A stretch of 64,000 bases of DNA from the NCBI RefSeq assembly GCF_024139115.2, contig NC_085140.1, forward strand, positions 458,893,506 through 458,957,505, written 5' to 3'. Below the pieces are notes generated by a model that saw only the letters and a program-made list of their open reading frames with translations, did no database searches and was not told the DNA's origin. The first letter of the stretch is position 1. The number at the start of each line of letters is the position of its first letter. The position numbers and the translations under genes are program-made. Shown one piece after another: positions 12,540 through 23,955 of the stretch. The stretch comes from Armigeres subalbatus (taxonomy: Eukaryota; Arthropoda; Insecta; Diptera; Culicidae).

Positions 12540-12964
12540 CGGCGATCAACGCCGTCGACAGAAATGTCACTATAACACTGAAAATAAAAATTTCTTTTAT
12601 TTATGCAGTCGGGTGTAAATAGCTACCCAAATTATATCAGGTATGATTTTTTCCCCGCATATTATTTTTCAATTCCCATTCTAGTAATCATCATTATAAC
12701 ATATATAATTTGCCAATAATTTTGTATGATTAGGTCGGCAAACATATTTATCATATGATTGTATATGTATCGTACAATTAATGATGATCACAAGGGGAAA
12801 GGAAAGCTTACGATATTGATCATTTAGCGTACGATTTATTTCTATACGGGTTGTACCTAACTAATTACAACTTGATTCCAATATTAACTACTAGAGCTTT
12901 GTAACATTTACTTAGAGCATACCACATTTTGGCCCAATGACACCCCCGTAGACGGTAATTAATT
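12540..12964. other. AT-rich sequence ending in a MITE terminus
   Basis: No gene. At 12929 'ttggcccaatgacacccccgt' followed by 'agacggta' is an end of the TGGGCC/TGGGTCA element group also seen at 4117 and 54767. Confidence 0.35.
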
Positions 12965-13010
12965 AAAACTTTTGACGTAAACTACGTCTAAGGGGAAGAC
13001 TCTGATACAG

Positions 13011-14007
13011 CACGCTAAAAATGAACTACTCAAAATTGAGTCGAATCCGACTCATTTTCATTAAAAACGGGACAACTCAAAATTTGAGTAAAAGATACTA
13101 CTTCAATAAAATGATGATTGCACTTAAACTAGGAGTCTCCCGAATAAAAAATACAGTAGAATAACAATACAATTTATTGTAACACTACTATTAATAACAT
13201 TAAATTGGCAATAGATTATATTGTAAATGAAACCATAGAAATACATTAGAATGCATTGTTATGAACCATTTACTCAAATGTAAATGAAGTTTTCGCAATA
13301 GAATGTACGGGTTGTTAAGTATCGTAACTATACAAAATCTGAGATTTTTCCATACATTTTTTTTAGTCACACAATAGAGTGTATGGTTAATATATTGTTG
13401 AAATATCCGAACAAAACTGTTCAAAATACAATGGATTGTATTGTATTTGTATAGTAAAACAATACGATTTTTGATTTCTCAGTTGTGACAGCTTTACTGT
13501 TCAACAATGCAATTTAAAGGCAAAATATGCATATTTGGCGCTATGAGGCAAATATTGCTATATAGGTTATATGCAATGTGAAGAAACGTTTAAAAAATTA
13601 TCAATGTATGAATCTTATGTACGAAAACGTTTCAGAAACAATTGCAAGTATTGTTACATCAGAGAAATATGTTGATGTATTGTATCCTCAGTGTTGATAC
13701 AATCTGTGCAACCATCAAGAAACAATGTATCCTATTGTATACCGTACATTGTATGGTAATTCAATTGTTTACACTATTGAGCCAATAGTACATTTTTATC
13801 CGGGCTGTTTGTCGTAAAATGCACTTAGATAGATAGATAAACTTGATTCGCATCTGTCGTATTAAAAATTGATGGAAGGCCAAGCTTAACTTTCGCGAAA
13901 TCATCATTTTATTGAAGTAGTATCTTTTACTCAAATTTTGAGTTGTCCCGTTTTTAATGAAAATGAGTCGGATTCGACTCAATTTTGAGTAGTTCATTTT
14001 TAGCGTG
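13011..14007. mobile_element. Long-arm MITE (CACGCTAAAAATGAAC ends)
   Basis: The first 105 bp or so (13011 onward) recur as a near-perfect reverse complement at the right end (to 14007), including ACTCAAAATTGAGTCG-type stretches. The insertion sits in the repeat at 12965-14200, whose empty site is visible at 30948. The duplicated target appears to be only 'AG'. The centre is occupied by another element (13129-13804). Frames inside encode nothing recognisable. Confidence 0.8.
13129..13804. mobile_element. Innermost MITE, CCCGGATAAAAATGTAC family, copy 1
   Basis: Left end 'cccgaataaaaaatacagtag' and right end 'ccaatagtacatttttatccggg' are imperfect inverted repeats. A reverse-oriented relative lies at 25203-25590, sharing 'acaatgcattctaatgtatt' and 'tgtatcctattgtat' type blocks. 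It lies within the centre of the long-arm MITE, giving three nested levels. Confidence 0.7.
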
Positions 14008-14414
14008 AGGGTGTAAAACGGAAATTTCCAAATTCGAGACCGTCACGAAATTAGGATAGATTTCAAACGCTAATAGCTCCTTTATCTTTCAATGGATTTT
14101 CGAGATTTTATTATCAATCGAATCGGCAACTCTCCAGCAATTTTTAAGCCTATTGGAACTATTAATGATCAACGTAAAAACATTAAAATTTCCAAATCTT
14201 TACCAACCCATAAAATTTCACAGTTTCGTTACGGCCGCCGTCTGCGGTTGATTCTTGCGCTCTACTTTTGTGCGGTGATTCGCACAAAAAGTACAAAATA
14301 GAACCAGAGCAATGACCGCGGTCGGAGCAAAAAAAGTAGTGTTTATGAAAAAGTGCTACAGATACTGGACATGTTAGCAAGAAGTGAATATTAAAATTGA
14401 TTATCAACAAGGTT

Positions 14415-14518
14415 ACACTCTAACTGTTTTGACGGGAATTGAGTAAAATTTCTGTGGGATAGAAAGAGAGAGCAATGCAATTTTACTCAGTCACTGAGTA
14501 GGTGAAAGTTAGCGTGTA
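14415..14518. mobile_element. Short MITE, 'CTAACTTTCAC..ACTCAG' family, copy 2
   Basis: 'acactctaactgttttgacg' on the left is answered by 'ctactcagtgactgagt' and 'gtgaaagttagcgtgt' in inverted order on the right. Relative of 6100-6240. Confidence 0.55.
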
Positions 14519-14529
14519 TCCACGTCGAA

Positions 14530-15200
14530 TAACCACTGTGGAATAATAAATTTGAGGTTTTTAAATGAAAATTTTAAATTGTCATATCCAACCATTTTCA
14601 TATATAGTGAGTTACGCCAATTTTGTTCGAAACATAAATGGATTGGTCTGCGATCGAACATGATTTGCGGGAAAACTACACATTACACGCGGCAAAACGT
14701 TTACCAAAACAATCCTCGCTACCTCCCGACCCCATATATCCAACATCCCAACGGTTGTAATTCGACTAAGCACGCACGCGCGGTTTGAAGTTTGTATGAG
14801 AATTACTATAGTAATATATAATAATAATATATAATTACTATAGTAACTATAATAAATGTTCTCATCTATGAGAACAGTACATTTTTCGGAAAACCGTTTT
14901 GCAACGTTGGTCATTAATATCTAAAAATATATGAGTACATTGGCAACATAGGAAACTTAGCGAGTGAAATCGTCTTTATTGCCAAACAGTTCGCTGCTTG
15001 CAAGAAAAATTATTAGGAAAATACAAAATCGTGTGAAAAACGAAAAATCGTGAAAATTGAGCACGTAAAAGAATAACATATCAATAATGAGCATTTTTAT
15101 TTTCTTTATTCTTTGCTTACGAAAATCCGATCGGTTCGCAACAACAATCGTCTTACAGATTTAGAAATATTCTACGAAGTCTTCTGGTTGATTATATTTA
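14530..15200. other. Unassigned; AT palindrome at 14803-14850
   Basis: 'attactatagtaatatata' is followed within 35 bp by its near mirror, making an AT-rich hairpin. Otherwise no gene or clear transposon end. Confidence 0.35.
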
Positions 15201-16135
15201 GGGGGAGATCCTCCAGTGCCGGACACATAAGCCATTTAATAAAAAAACTTTAACCATACTTTATACCATACTAGCAGAACGTACCCTGCGTTGCTCGAGT
15301 CTTTACGTTTAACGTTCGAAATGTCATTTTCTGCGTTGATTGCGACGCCGCACTCTAGATCATTTTTCGAGCGATCGCATTAGGTTTTCTCCAAACTCGC
15401 CCTAATATTGTATTTTGACAATTTTCCCAAATTTCCTTTAAAATTTACTAACCTTTTGCATATAGAAACACAGCTGATCCCAATATGAATCGATTAGTGA
15501 GGAAATCTTGCAAATCGGTCATCCTCTTCGTGAGTTATATTGCTTCAAAGGAAGAATAGATAGAAGAAAGAAACACAAAATATGACTATTGACCATTGAT
15601 GATTCATACAAACTATATTTGATCATTTGAACACGTTTTTCAACGATGAATTTTGGTGAAAAATTTTACGTTTCAGAAAAATGTCTCCTAGTACCGGACA
15701 CTATTGCATCATGTTCAAATGTGACTGTTACATGAGTAAAGACATCATTCAGAATAGTAAATTATTCGCGTGCTTTAAGTTGTAAATATTAAAAATTGTT
15801 AGTGGCTTATTGAAGAGTCACTTCAGCTAAATTTTTTTACATCCTAATCCAAATTCTCACCTTTTTCAATGTTCTCTACACTTTTTGTTTCTGCTAATTT
15901 CTGTGGCTTTCTCAGCAAGAAGAAACAATTGAATTGAAGTAAGTGTAACAAAACAGGTGTGAAGAATTTTTATTCAACTTCACATTTTGTACAAAGTTTA
16001 TCACATGAAGATCTGATATTCCTTGCCGTTAGAAGCCTTTTTAATAGCTTCCTTTTGTACTTAATAAGATGAAGGAGGGACCTCTGCAAGTAGTGTCCGG
16101 TATTGGGAGGTGTCCGACGTTGTTAGATCTCCCCC
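15201..16135. mobile_element. MITE with GGGGGAGATC ends, TA target duplication
   Basis: Left end TA-GGGGGAGATC at 15199 is matched by inverted GATCTCCCCC-TA ending at 16137. Subterminal 'ccggacac' motifs occur near both ends (about 15218, 15693, 16096 and 16112). The element is 935 bp with no recognisable coding region, so it is a non-autonomous DNA transposon by structure. Confidence 0.7.
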
Positions 16136-16638
16136 TAAATAGTTGATGATCCGCCTCACAAAACGATCTCTCACATAGGGGGCGATTTGTATAGTAATTT
16201 TCATACAAACTTCAAACTGCTCGTACTCAGTTATATTATAATCAATTCAGTTGAAAGCTTAGCTGCCGTTGGACGTATAAATGTCACATGTTACATTTTA
16301 CCATTTTTGAGGTTTTGATGTATAACGTCTTAATTCTATACGTATTTTTGAAATAATTTGTCAAAACAAAGGTTTTATTCTAGAAAACTCGAAAAAAATC
16401 TGAAGTCAATTTGTCACATTCGAACAAATGGACGCATACTTATCACACTGGGATAAATGGACGCATATTTGTCACACTAAAAAAAGAGATATAACTATCA
16501 CATAAAAAGACACATAGCAATGCGTGATGTGTCCTGAGGACCGTCCAAAAAATGTACCATGCTTTTAGGGTCATCTACAAACCACGTGGATAGTTTAGTT
16601 TAGAAGGGTGGCTGGTAAGTGTACAAGGTCTTTCCCTA

Positions 16639-17704
16639 CACTCAGCCAAGAAAACTTGTAACAATCATACGAATATCTTATGTTTTTTTGCTATAAGGAT
16701 TACTTATAAACTTTTTACGATTATCTTATGAACTCTGTGTCATTTTCATAAGTTTATTTTATGAAAATATTAAGTTTTGTCAGAGCCCATAATAAAATTC
16801 GTAAGGGAATCTTATGAACATCAATAATTTTTGCATATGAGGGTCATAATATTTTCAACACGATTTTTATATATGTTGTTCTTTCTACGAGATCAAATAA
16901 GAAGAAAATACAAAAAAACGCATATCTTTGTATAACGAAATATTTTATTTGTTGTATTAGTTGTAGTATTCACATTTTTCTCTATTTAATTTAATTTTAA
17001 TCATATATGTTTTATATTTCGTCAAGAGTAACGCACTCTTTGGAAGCTCGAAAGTCGTCCCATCGTCGGTATTTTCCTTTCCGACTGGTGGAAAATATTG
17101 AATGGTATACTATACTATAGTAAACGATCAGCAGGTATCTTATATACGTCAACGAGGTTCTGTAAAATATAAATTATGATTTCAGAATTAAGCAGCAGGA
17201 TAGAAAAGCATAGCAAGAGGAAACATTTACTTACATCTCTGATTACAACCGATTGCTATGACATCTCAATTTACAACCGATTGCTATGACTGGTCGATCT
17301 GGAAATCGTGATGAAACAGGGACAGATGAAGTTCAGCTTTCCCGCGGTTGATGGGCAGTAATAAGTCCGCCGTTTGCAAACACCCTGGTCAAAATATGTG
17401 TCCGCACTCCGGTCGTGTATCGTAAAACAAATCTGCGATGAGAAGAGAACTAGTTCGCCAACGAAATATTCCGCCATTATAACTTCTCATTTTATAAGAT
17501 TTCTCTTATGAGTTTTTCACATCAAGAGTAGTGATGAAAATCATAAGCCAGATCTTATGTTTTATTTTTCCATAGATAACTTCTATGCTTTTCATAAGAT
17601 AAAAAATTAAGTTTATAAGAGGCTTAATGAAAATGAAATTCGACTATTTTTTCACGCTTCATAAGATTAGGCTTATGATGTTCATGAGATAGTTTAGTTG
17701 AGTG
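16639..17704. mobile_element. MITE with CACTCA ends nested in the Sola-like element
   Basis: Left end TA-CACTCAGCCAAGAAAAC and right end GTTTAGTTGAGTG-TA are imperfect inverted repeats. The interior just inside both ends is rich in 'ataagat/atcttat' motifs. TA is duplicated at 16637 and 17705. A minus-strand open frame at 17271-17477 has no recognised family. Confidence 0.65.
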
Positions 17705-17969
17705 TACTTTCAGAATTTATATGGACGGTTGTTCATGAAAAAAGAGGGAAGGTGTTATATTGTCTAAAACCTCTCCAAGTATATCGTGAACGGCCTCTTG
17801 GGAGAAGGCGATATGAAACTGGGACATAATTAAAACATTCAAGACCCGTAAAAAAGTGATAAAGAGGAACCCTTTAGCAAACTCATTATTTTTGTAAAAC
17901 TCATAGTCATAATTATTGTAACATGTTATGGCGATAAAATTTATTCAAAGTATGAAACAAGTTCAAAGA

Positions 17970-19179
17970 TTAATCAGAAGCTTCTTGCTTCGTCGGAAGA
18001 TCACTAAAAAGCGATTTTTCCTCTTCGGTAACAACAGGTTGAACCACTTTCATTAGAGAAGTTTTCTTTTCTTCTTCAATTCCTTGAGGAGCATTTTGCC
18101 AACGTACATTTGTATCAAAAGAGGACGAATCCTTTACAACCAACTTAAATTGCTTCGTGAAAAACCACTTGAAGTATTCAAGGTCTTTACTGTTGATGAT
18201 GTTTGCATATCCAAGTTCATAACGACCCTTTTCAAACACCATTTTTCGCATAGAGTCCACGTACATGCGTGGCTTGCAGTGGTTTATCGTATACGAAACG
18301 GTGAGCTTTGAAGAAGTCAGTTGCTTTCATGTTTCATATCAAGTACGTCAACATTGTTCTTTACATTTCCAACCACAGACTTGAAGTTTTCATAACTGAC
18401 GACACGTTCATGGCGCATTTCGGAATCAAACGCCGCATGGAAATAGTCAGCGGCCATTAACGTATGTCCCGATTCAAAGTTCTCCAACAGTATGCACTCG
18501 ACCTGAATTTCAATAACTAGTAGTAGGATAATAACCTCTGGTAGTAGTAGGGTAATGTGATGGAAATGGAATAAATTCCAGTTCTTATTTTGCGAACAAC
18601 AATTATCCAACCAAAAGATAATTATCTTCACGTCAGCGTACTTCATAAGACCTTTAAAAAACAGCTAAGAATTTCGTTGGCTGTGCGATCATTAACTGAC
18701 TCGGACCAAATGCACGCAGACAATGGGAATGCTCGTATGTAGGGGCCAACAGGCGCAAAGCTCTCAAAGACCAGCAGCATTTACGAGAAAATAATGCTAT
18801 TGAAGAAATTCAACCGTGGAAGCCGTATGACCGTATGAAAATAAGTTCATAACTTATAAATAATTGAGAACTTACTTTTTGCAAATCCACAGAAAAAACT
18901 TCTTCACCTGGTAGCACTTTGTCACCATCATCTCGATAAGACAGTCGTGATTCCTTTGGACGTTGAAGATGTAGTGCATGTCCTTGTCCCTGGCAAGGAA
19001 ACTACGCCACTGCCGCTAAGAACCGGTTGGTCAACCTCTGGGACCGGTAATGGTACGTTTGCCGGCTCCGCAAACGGAAAACAATCACCTGTGTCATTTT
19101 TGAAATCAAACACGAACTCTTCCGATTCCGCGCCACTGGATTGTCCGTATCGGTTTAAATATTCCATTTCCGGTTCCAC
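17970..19179 (-). pseudogene. Broken transposase-like gene of the TTAG element
   Basis: Read on the minus strand, an N-terminal exon (from 19179) is acidic and proline-rich. It continues after a break into '..EEVFSVDLQK' ending at 18876, then a 78-bp intron with a GTAAGT donor and CAATAG acceptor. The next exon has 'SFAPVGPYIRAFPLSACIW', a stop/frameshift at about 18648, and 'FWLDNCCSQNKNWN' with 'GHTLMAAD'. A second stop comes at about 18317, then 'HCKPRMYVDSMRKMVFEKG' and an acidic tail ending at 17970. The order VDLQK, ACIW, DNCxxQNKN, GHTxMAAD matches large animal proteins usually left 'uncharacterized' (I recall the domain label DUF7869). The DNC..QNKN aspartate may be catalytic. At least two disruptions and a missing N-terminal middle part make it non-functional. 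Confidence 0.65.
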
Positions 19180-19592
19180 TTCTACCGGCAGCGAAAAATC
19201 ACACCAAAGAAATATAATCGTCGCTCACGAAATGTAAAAACAAATTAACAACAACTATCTCTCAGTTCACGATGTGACAAATATGCGTACATTTTTCGCC
19301 TGGCCAGTGAATTTCGCGGCATAAGTGTCACATTCGGGTTTTGATTGAAAAAACGTGGAAAAAAAAGTTGTTTTTGGCAATGTTTGAGTCCGGCCCAACG
19401 AATATGAATATTCTTCTATAGTTTATTGCGTTAGAGTCAATAAGAAAGCAAAATTTTGTGATAATAGCATGAATGCATTTTGAAACTTCAAATGCGTTTT
19501 TCTCATTTTTCTCGTTTGTAACATGTGACATTTATGCGTCCGACGGCAGTTAGGAGGTTCACCAAAACAGCTAATGTTATCGTTCAAGCATA

Positions 19593-19759
19593 AGGGAAGA
19601 TCCATAAAGTACGTCACGCAAAAATTGGCGATTTTTGACCCCCCCTCCCCCCTTTGTCACACTTTTTGTATTAAACCTCTAAATTTTTTGTATGAGTCGT
19701 CACGCTGCTCGGAACCCCCCCTCCCCCCTAGGAGCGTGACGTACTTTGTGGATGGCCCC
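19593..19759. mobile_element. MITE, ATCCATAAAGTACGTCACGC family, copy 1
   Basis: Ends 'ggaagatccataaagtacgt' and 'gcgtgacgtactttgtggat' are inverted repeats, with TA at 19591 and 19760. The interior has two C-rich tracts (accccccctccccc) and a 'tgtattaaacctctaaa' core. A second, nearly identical copy is at 59899-60070. The open frame running through it is conserved only because the element is. Confidence 0.85.
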
Positions 19760-21480
19760 TAAGGGAGCGCAAAAGTCAAAATTTTAATCACTCTAGGCTC
19801 TAACCAAAATAATTATCTTATGATCTGTTTTACGTAGTTTACGTCGGGCGGTCGTATCTTGTATATAACCCTTCGGATTTTTTGGACAATACTGGGGGCA
19901 CCCGTAGCCAAATTCTGGCATGCGCTTTCGATATGCAGCACTACGTTAGTATACGTGAAATTATAAAATCAAAACATTCATGCCAATAACCCGTACTGGA
20001 GATTATAACTGAAAGCTGCAGATAGAATATCCGATACTTGCGATTAGGTTGCTGAGAATCTTTGTCAATCCACTCAGCGGTTAAGTTTCATTCGCAAATT
20101 ACATAACGCTAAAATCAACCCACACCAAGCCTCTAGTTATGCTTCATGTATGGTAGGGTTCTGAAATTTATAAAGTCCTTAACGCTCAGACAAATACCCT
20201 CTCACAACCTAAAACGTCATGTAGTTTGTGAATGGGCCTCATGATGCTTTTCTCGAATCACGATATAATCGCTTTAATTTGCAGAACATACCAAAAATAA
20301 TTGCCTACCTTACGGCCCCCAACCACGATTCAAGCAAAAGCGATTCAAGCATCAACCTTTCGTGGTTCGATACACCATTTTTTTCATAATTTTGCAAATT
20401 AATGATTTAATTAGTGTAGGAATATTTAGTTTTATCATCTTTCGCACGAATCCTACAAACATTCTCATTTAATAATGGAAAGATACAATGGATCGTATGT
20501 TTCATTAGATAAACTTTTAACGTCATTCATGTGAATAATTTCATGTCAAATTACTTGATAAATACCTTCATCATAATTTAGATCTATTATTGATTGCAAA
20601 AAGTATTTTGATCTGTAAAATGATACCGAAAAAGTATTCTTTTAACTCGGGAAGTTGAAACACGTGAGAGTTTTGAGAGGATTCACAACAGCTGATCGAT
20701 ATAGAGAGGAGTGGAATCAAACGCACGTACCAATCATGAAACTTCAAAGCAGGCATAGTTAAAAACAAGCATCCAATAATTGTATTTATGAATAATTGTA
20801 TAATAATATCAGGTAGTTGGCGCAGTTATAACTGTTTATGCACAGTACAAAGCAAGGAATTGCCTAGAATAAGTTTTACAATTGGCTTTCTTCAGTAGTG
20901 CGTAGTGCTAAAGCATTGTTTACGTTTCGGAAAAAAGTTTCTTTGAGAGTATCGCGAGAGCGAGAGCAACACAACTGCCATGGTTTCAACTAGCAGTAAA
21001 TCTCAAAATTATGCGGCAGCCAATAATTAAATTAGGCAATTTGTTTGAAGGCACAATATGAGGGCTAGAACATGTAGCCTTTTTGCAATTGGAGTTTATA
21101 ATACAGTTTTCATTTTTCTAAACTTTTTCACTTGCAAATATGGTAAATATTTGGGAAATATATGATTCATATAATAGGATTTTCGATAGCATGTCCTTGG
21201 TAAGCGTGCTATTGGGGGAATCTTAAACGCACTCTCACAATCAGTGTGGTAGTATTTTACATGCAACCAATTAGAATTCACGCTCAAAAATGTCCTAGTG
21301 AAATCGACGTTTGAATCTTTGTTTACCAAAGGAGATAAGTCGTTTTGAAAATTTGGTATTGAATTATAATAATTATAATCCCCTACTCAATCCACAATAT
21401 TAAAATATTAATTGTTATTTCAGTGTATTCATCTCGTGTAAATTTTCTATAAAAACGAGTGTGCAAAATTAAACGTGTAT
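19760..21480. other. Unassigned intergenic sequence before CMC1
   Basis: AT-rich, with no recognised gene or RNA. Open frames near 20571 and 21096 on the minus strand have no motif. 'gaccgtccaaaaaatg' and 'gattcaagcaaaagcgattcaagca' at 20331-20356 form a small direct repeat. Confidence 0.3.
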
Positions 21481-21608
21481 AGGGGAAAAACACCCGAACG
21501 TCACTTTAATTATTTTTGTTTTCATCGTCCATTTCTGATCCGCCCGGTCCTCACTTTAGGAAGAATTTAACGACTTCAATAAAACAGTTTTAATATAAAA
21601 TAGAAGCA
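21481..21608 (+). promoter_or_regulatory. CMC1 5' flank / probable 5' UTR
   Basis: The 128 bp before the CMC1 ATG contain no in-frame upstream ATG competing with 21609. No TATA motif in a convincing position is seen. Assignment rests only on position next to the gene. Confidence 0.4.
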
Positions 21609-22068
21609 ATGGCACAAACATTTAGTGGCCACGAACAATCCGGTAGCAACATCGGTGTCAACCAAGGTGGTCCACATGGTTTGGGTCAGTCCAGCAAAAA
21701 TTTCCGTAGAAACCAATAACTTACATAAGTTTCGTCATCCAACAACAGGAGATCCGAACGACAGGCGATTGCGGAAGGTCGAGCTGGAAGTCCTCATCCC
21801 GAAGATCATGAGAGAGCGAGCCAAAACTGAAAAGTGCATACCAGAGGTGAAGGAATTCGAAACATGCTGCAAGGAATCCAAGCTTTTGATGGTGGTAAAA
21901 TGCCGAAAACAGAACGAAGCCCTCAAGGAATGTTCCCTCCGGTGGTACAACAACGAACAGTTTAAATCAGAATGCACCGAGATCTACCTGGCGGAGCGCA
22001 GCGAGTTCAGACGAACCGGAATACCGAAGAAATTTCGGAAAAATAATTTGGATCAACCGGCCCAGTAG
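21609..22068 (+). CDS. Cmc1: COX assembly mitochondrial protein CMC1 homologue
   Basis: Two exons: 21609-21684 and 21749-22068, with a 64-bp intron (GTCAGT donor, CAACAACAG acceptor). Together they encode 131 residues. Splicing joins 'GGPHGLG' to 'DPNDRRLRKVE', the conserved entry to the CHCH domain; without it the first frame stops at once. The protein has twin CX9C motifs, CIPEVKEFETC and CRKQNEALKEC, which form two disulfides in an alpha-hairpin after import by Mia40. CMC1-family proteins act in the intermembrane space in early cytochrome c oxidase (COX1) assembly. ATG 21609 is chosen because it opens the frame that splices correctly. The gene converges on TSEN2, whose stop lies 67 bp downstream on the other strand, so their 3' UTRs probably overlap. 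Confidence 0.92.
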
Positions 22069-22135
22069 GGTGCACGAATGTATTTAAATTGTTTGTAAAA
22101 ATAATGTTACCGGTTAAATATATAATAGTGACGAA

Positions 22136-23417
22136 CTACTTACGGCTAGATGTTCCCGCTAGATGACACATTCGATTGGCTGCGTAGTTGTGATGCTTAG
22201 GAAACACTTCACTAACTTTGAACTCGCTCATTCGGCTAATGGCAGCCTCGTTGTCTTGTGGGTCCAGATCAATTGGGAAATGGACTTCCAATATTAGCAA
22301 ATCTTTGGCAGTAGTTTCACCAATTCGATTGAAACCGTGGAAATCATAATTATCAATATAGTGCGCACATTTGGGGAGCTTTTCATCATTCCAGTACGGT
22401 TCAATGAGAACGATGTATGAGGCGTGGAAGAACTGTGGACCTTTTTGATAAAGAACTGAAAAATGGAAGTTTTTATTATTTTACGTTGAATATTTTGTTC
22501 ATTGTATAACATGTACTGGTTGACCATTTTTACATTTTTTATTAATCATTTTATGTTTATTTAGGTAATTGAACAAATTATCAAATTAATTTAAAATTAA
22601 ATATAAGTAAGTCCAAGCAGTGTTTTTAATGGGAAATTACATATTCGATTCGTTAAAAAAAAGAAGAAAAATATTCAAGTTCAACAGGAAAATTTTGATA
22701 TTAAAATTAATATCAACCTTGATATACTCATTTGATTAAATACTTACTGAAATCACCACCAAATTTAAGTCCTGATTTCGCAACCCAGTTTTTGGACCTC
22801 AAATAGACATAGCCTACATAAGAAGCTACAAAGTTTCTGTTTAATTTCGTAAAAGTTTGTACTAAGTTTTCTTCAGACATAACAGCACCATTTAAAGTCC
22901 GCACTTCAAGACATCTCAATTCTTTCACTAAAAATAACGATTCTTCAAACATAAGACTTAAATATTCCGGAACCGGATACGGATTGTCTAGCGATTCCCC
23001 CAATGCATATTTCAACTGGTTGTTATTAATTGCACCGCTGGACAACTGCTGTTCCACTGCATCTTCCAGCACACGCACTTTCCCAGAAGTTCTGACTTTA
23101 TACTTTCGGTGCCACTCTTCACGCCTTTCAAACTGTCTGCTGCGAATCACTTCTTCCCCTGCCTTATCAATGTTTGGATCACGTACCGACTTCGGAAACG
23201 ACCGCGACAGAGTTCCTTGGCCAAAACATCCTCCGAGTACGAGTTGCTCAATTCCAGCACGGTCACAAACCTCTATCGTGAGGCCAGTGAAAATTGCCAC
23301 GACCCGTTCGTTCGCGAGAGTATCGCGCGAACATACCGGCAACGGTTCAACGCTCGCCAGATTTTGCGATGTTGATTTTTTTGCTTTGGCGACGGGGAAC
23401 TGCATGTGTCGCTTCAT
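22136..23417 (-). CDS. Tsen2: tRNA-splicing endonuclease subunit Sen2
   Basis: Two exons on the minus strand, 23417-22748 and 22455-22136, give 329 residues. The intron has a GTAAGT donor and TTTTTCAG acceptor and splits one Ile codon (A|TT). The C-terminal half is the endonuclease domain: 'YLRSKNWVAKSGLKFGGDF' runs into 'ILYQKGPQFFHASYIVLIEP'. The predicted catalytic triad is Tyr226, His234 (eight residues on, the same spacing as yeast Sen2 Y289/H297) and Lys274 in 'TTAKDLLILEV'. Sen2 cuts the 5' splice site of intron-containing pre-tRNAs within the TSEN complex. ATG 23417 (MKRHMQF) is preferred over one 12 codons upstream, whose residues look like UTR. The protein is shorter than human TSEN2, mainly in the N-terminal and middle part. 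Confidence 0.95.
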
Positions 23418-23955
23418 GGTTGAATAAAATAAATTAATATAATGAAACTGCAATAAAACTAATCCGCAAACTATACGCTAAGAGAAGAATGAATTCTGTC
23501 ATCAAAAGAAAAAGTAGAATCATGAAAAAAATTTCACAGCGAGGTATGGAATGCAGCTTTTAAAATAATTTTCAAAATTTCAAAATAAAATTTATTTATA
23601 AATAATTTATAGCATGAGGTTAGAATTTTTATTATCTACATTATACATATATTAATTTGATTGTTAATGACAATGAAGTTTTTTCTTGAAATGATTCCGG
23701 AGATGGTACTACTTTTAATCTTAATTGAATTTCTAATCCCGCCTAATAAATCATTTTCAAAAAAATCTCTGTTTGTAATTTTTAAAATTATTTTCAATTC
23801 CATCGGCTATACCTTGCCGTGTTAAATTTCAGTGATTCTACTTTTCCTCTGATGACAGCGTTCATCCACTTCTCCTCGCGTATTATTTATACAAACAATC
23901 CAAGAATTAATATTATACAAAAACGGAAAACGGAAACTGTTCGGAATCGATCGTG
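23418..23955. other. TSEN2 upstream region
   Basis: AT-rich flank that should include the TSEN2 promoter and 5' UTR on the minus strand. No core promoter motif is clear enough to mark and there is no other gene. Confidence 0.35.

Larger units (their letters stand above)
12965..14200 (+). repeat. Old repeat split by a 1-kb MITE
   Basis: The sequence 'gacgtaaactacgtctaagg..gaagactc' at 12974-13010 continues at 14008 with 'agggtgtaaaacggaaattt' and runs to about 14200. An uninterrupted relative lies at 30912-31150, where 'gatacagggtgtaaaa' is contiguous. The comparison shows that 13011-14007 is a later insertion. No coding capacity. Confidence 0.75.
16263..19549 (-). mobile_element. 3.3-kb DNA transposon, TTAG target duplication, Sola-like
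   Basis: Terminal inverted repeats start CTGCCGTTGGACGTATAAAT on the left and end as the inverse ..CGTCCGACGGCAG on the right. About 34 bp match with few differences, ending in 'gtcacatgttac'. The flanks are the same 4 bp, TTAG, at 16259-16262 and 19550-19553. Subterminal copies of 'ggacgcata.ttgtcaca' lie at 16430-16475 and 19280. The minus strand carries the remains of a spliced transposase-like gene (17970-19179). It is itself interrupted by a 1.07-kb MITE. A 4-bp target duplication is known for the Sola superfamily; that assignment is inference and no profile search was possible. Confidence 0.75.

Noticed and set aside
21625..22068. CMC1 as a single-exon ORF starting at 21625
   Set aside because: The first 42 codons of that frame are intron and out-of-frame exon. 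Splicing 21684/21749 gives the conserved GLGDPNDR junction and a proper ATG.
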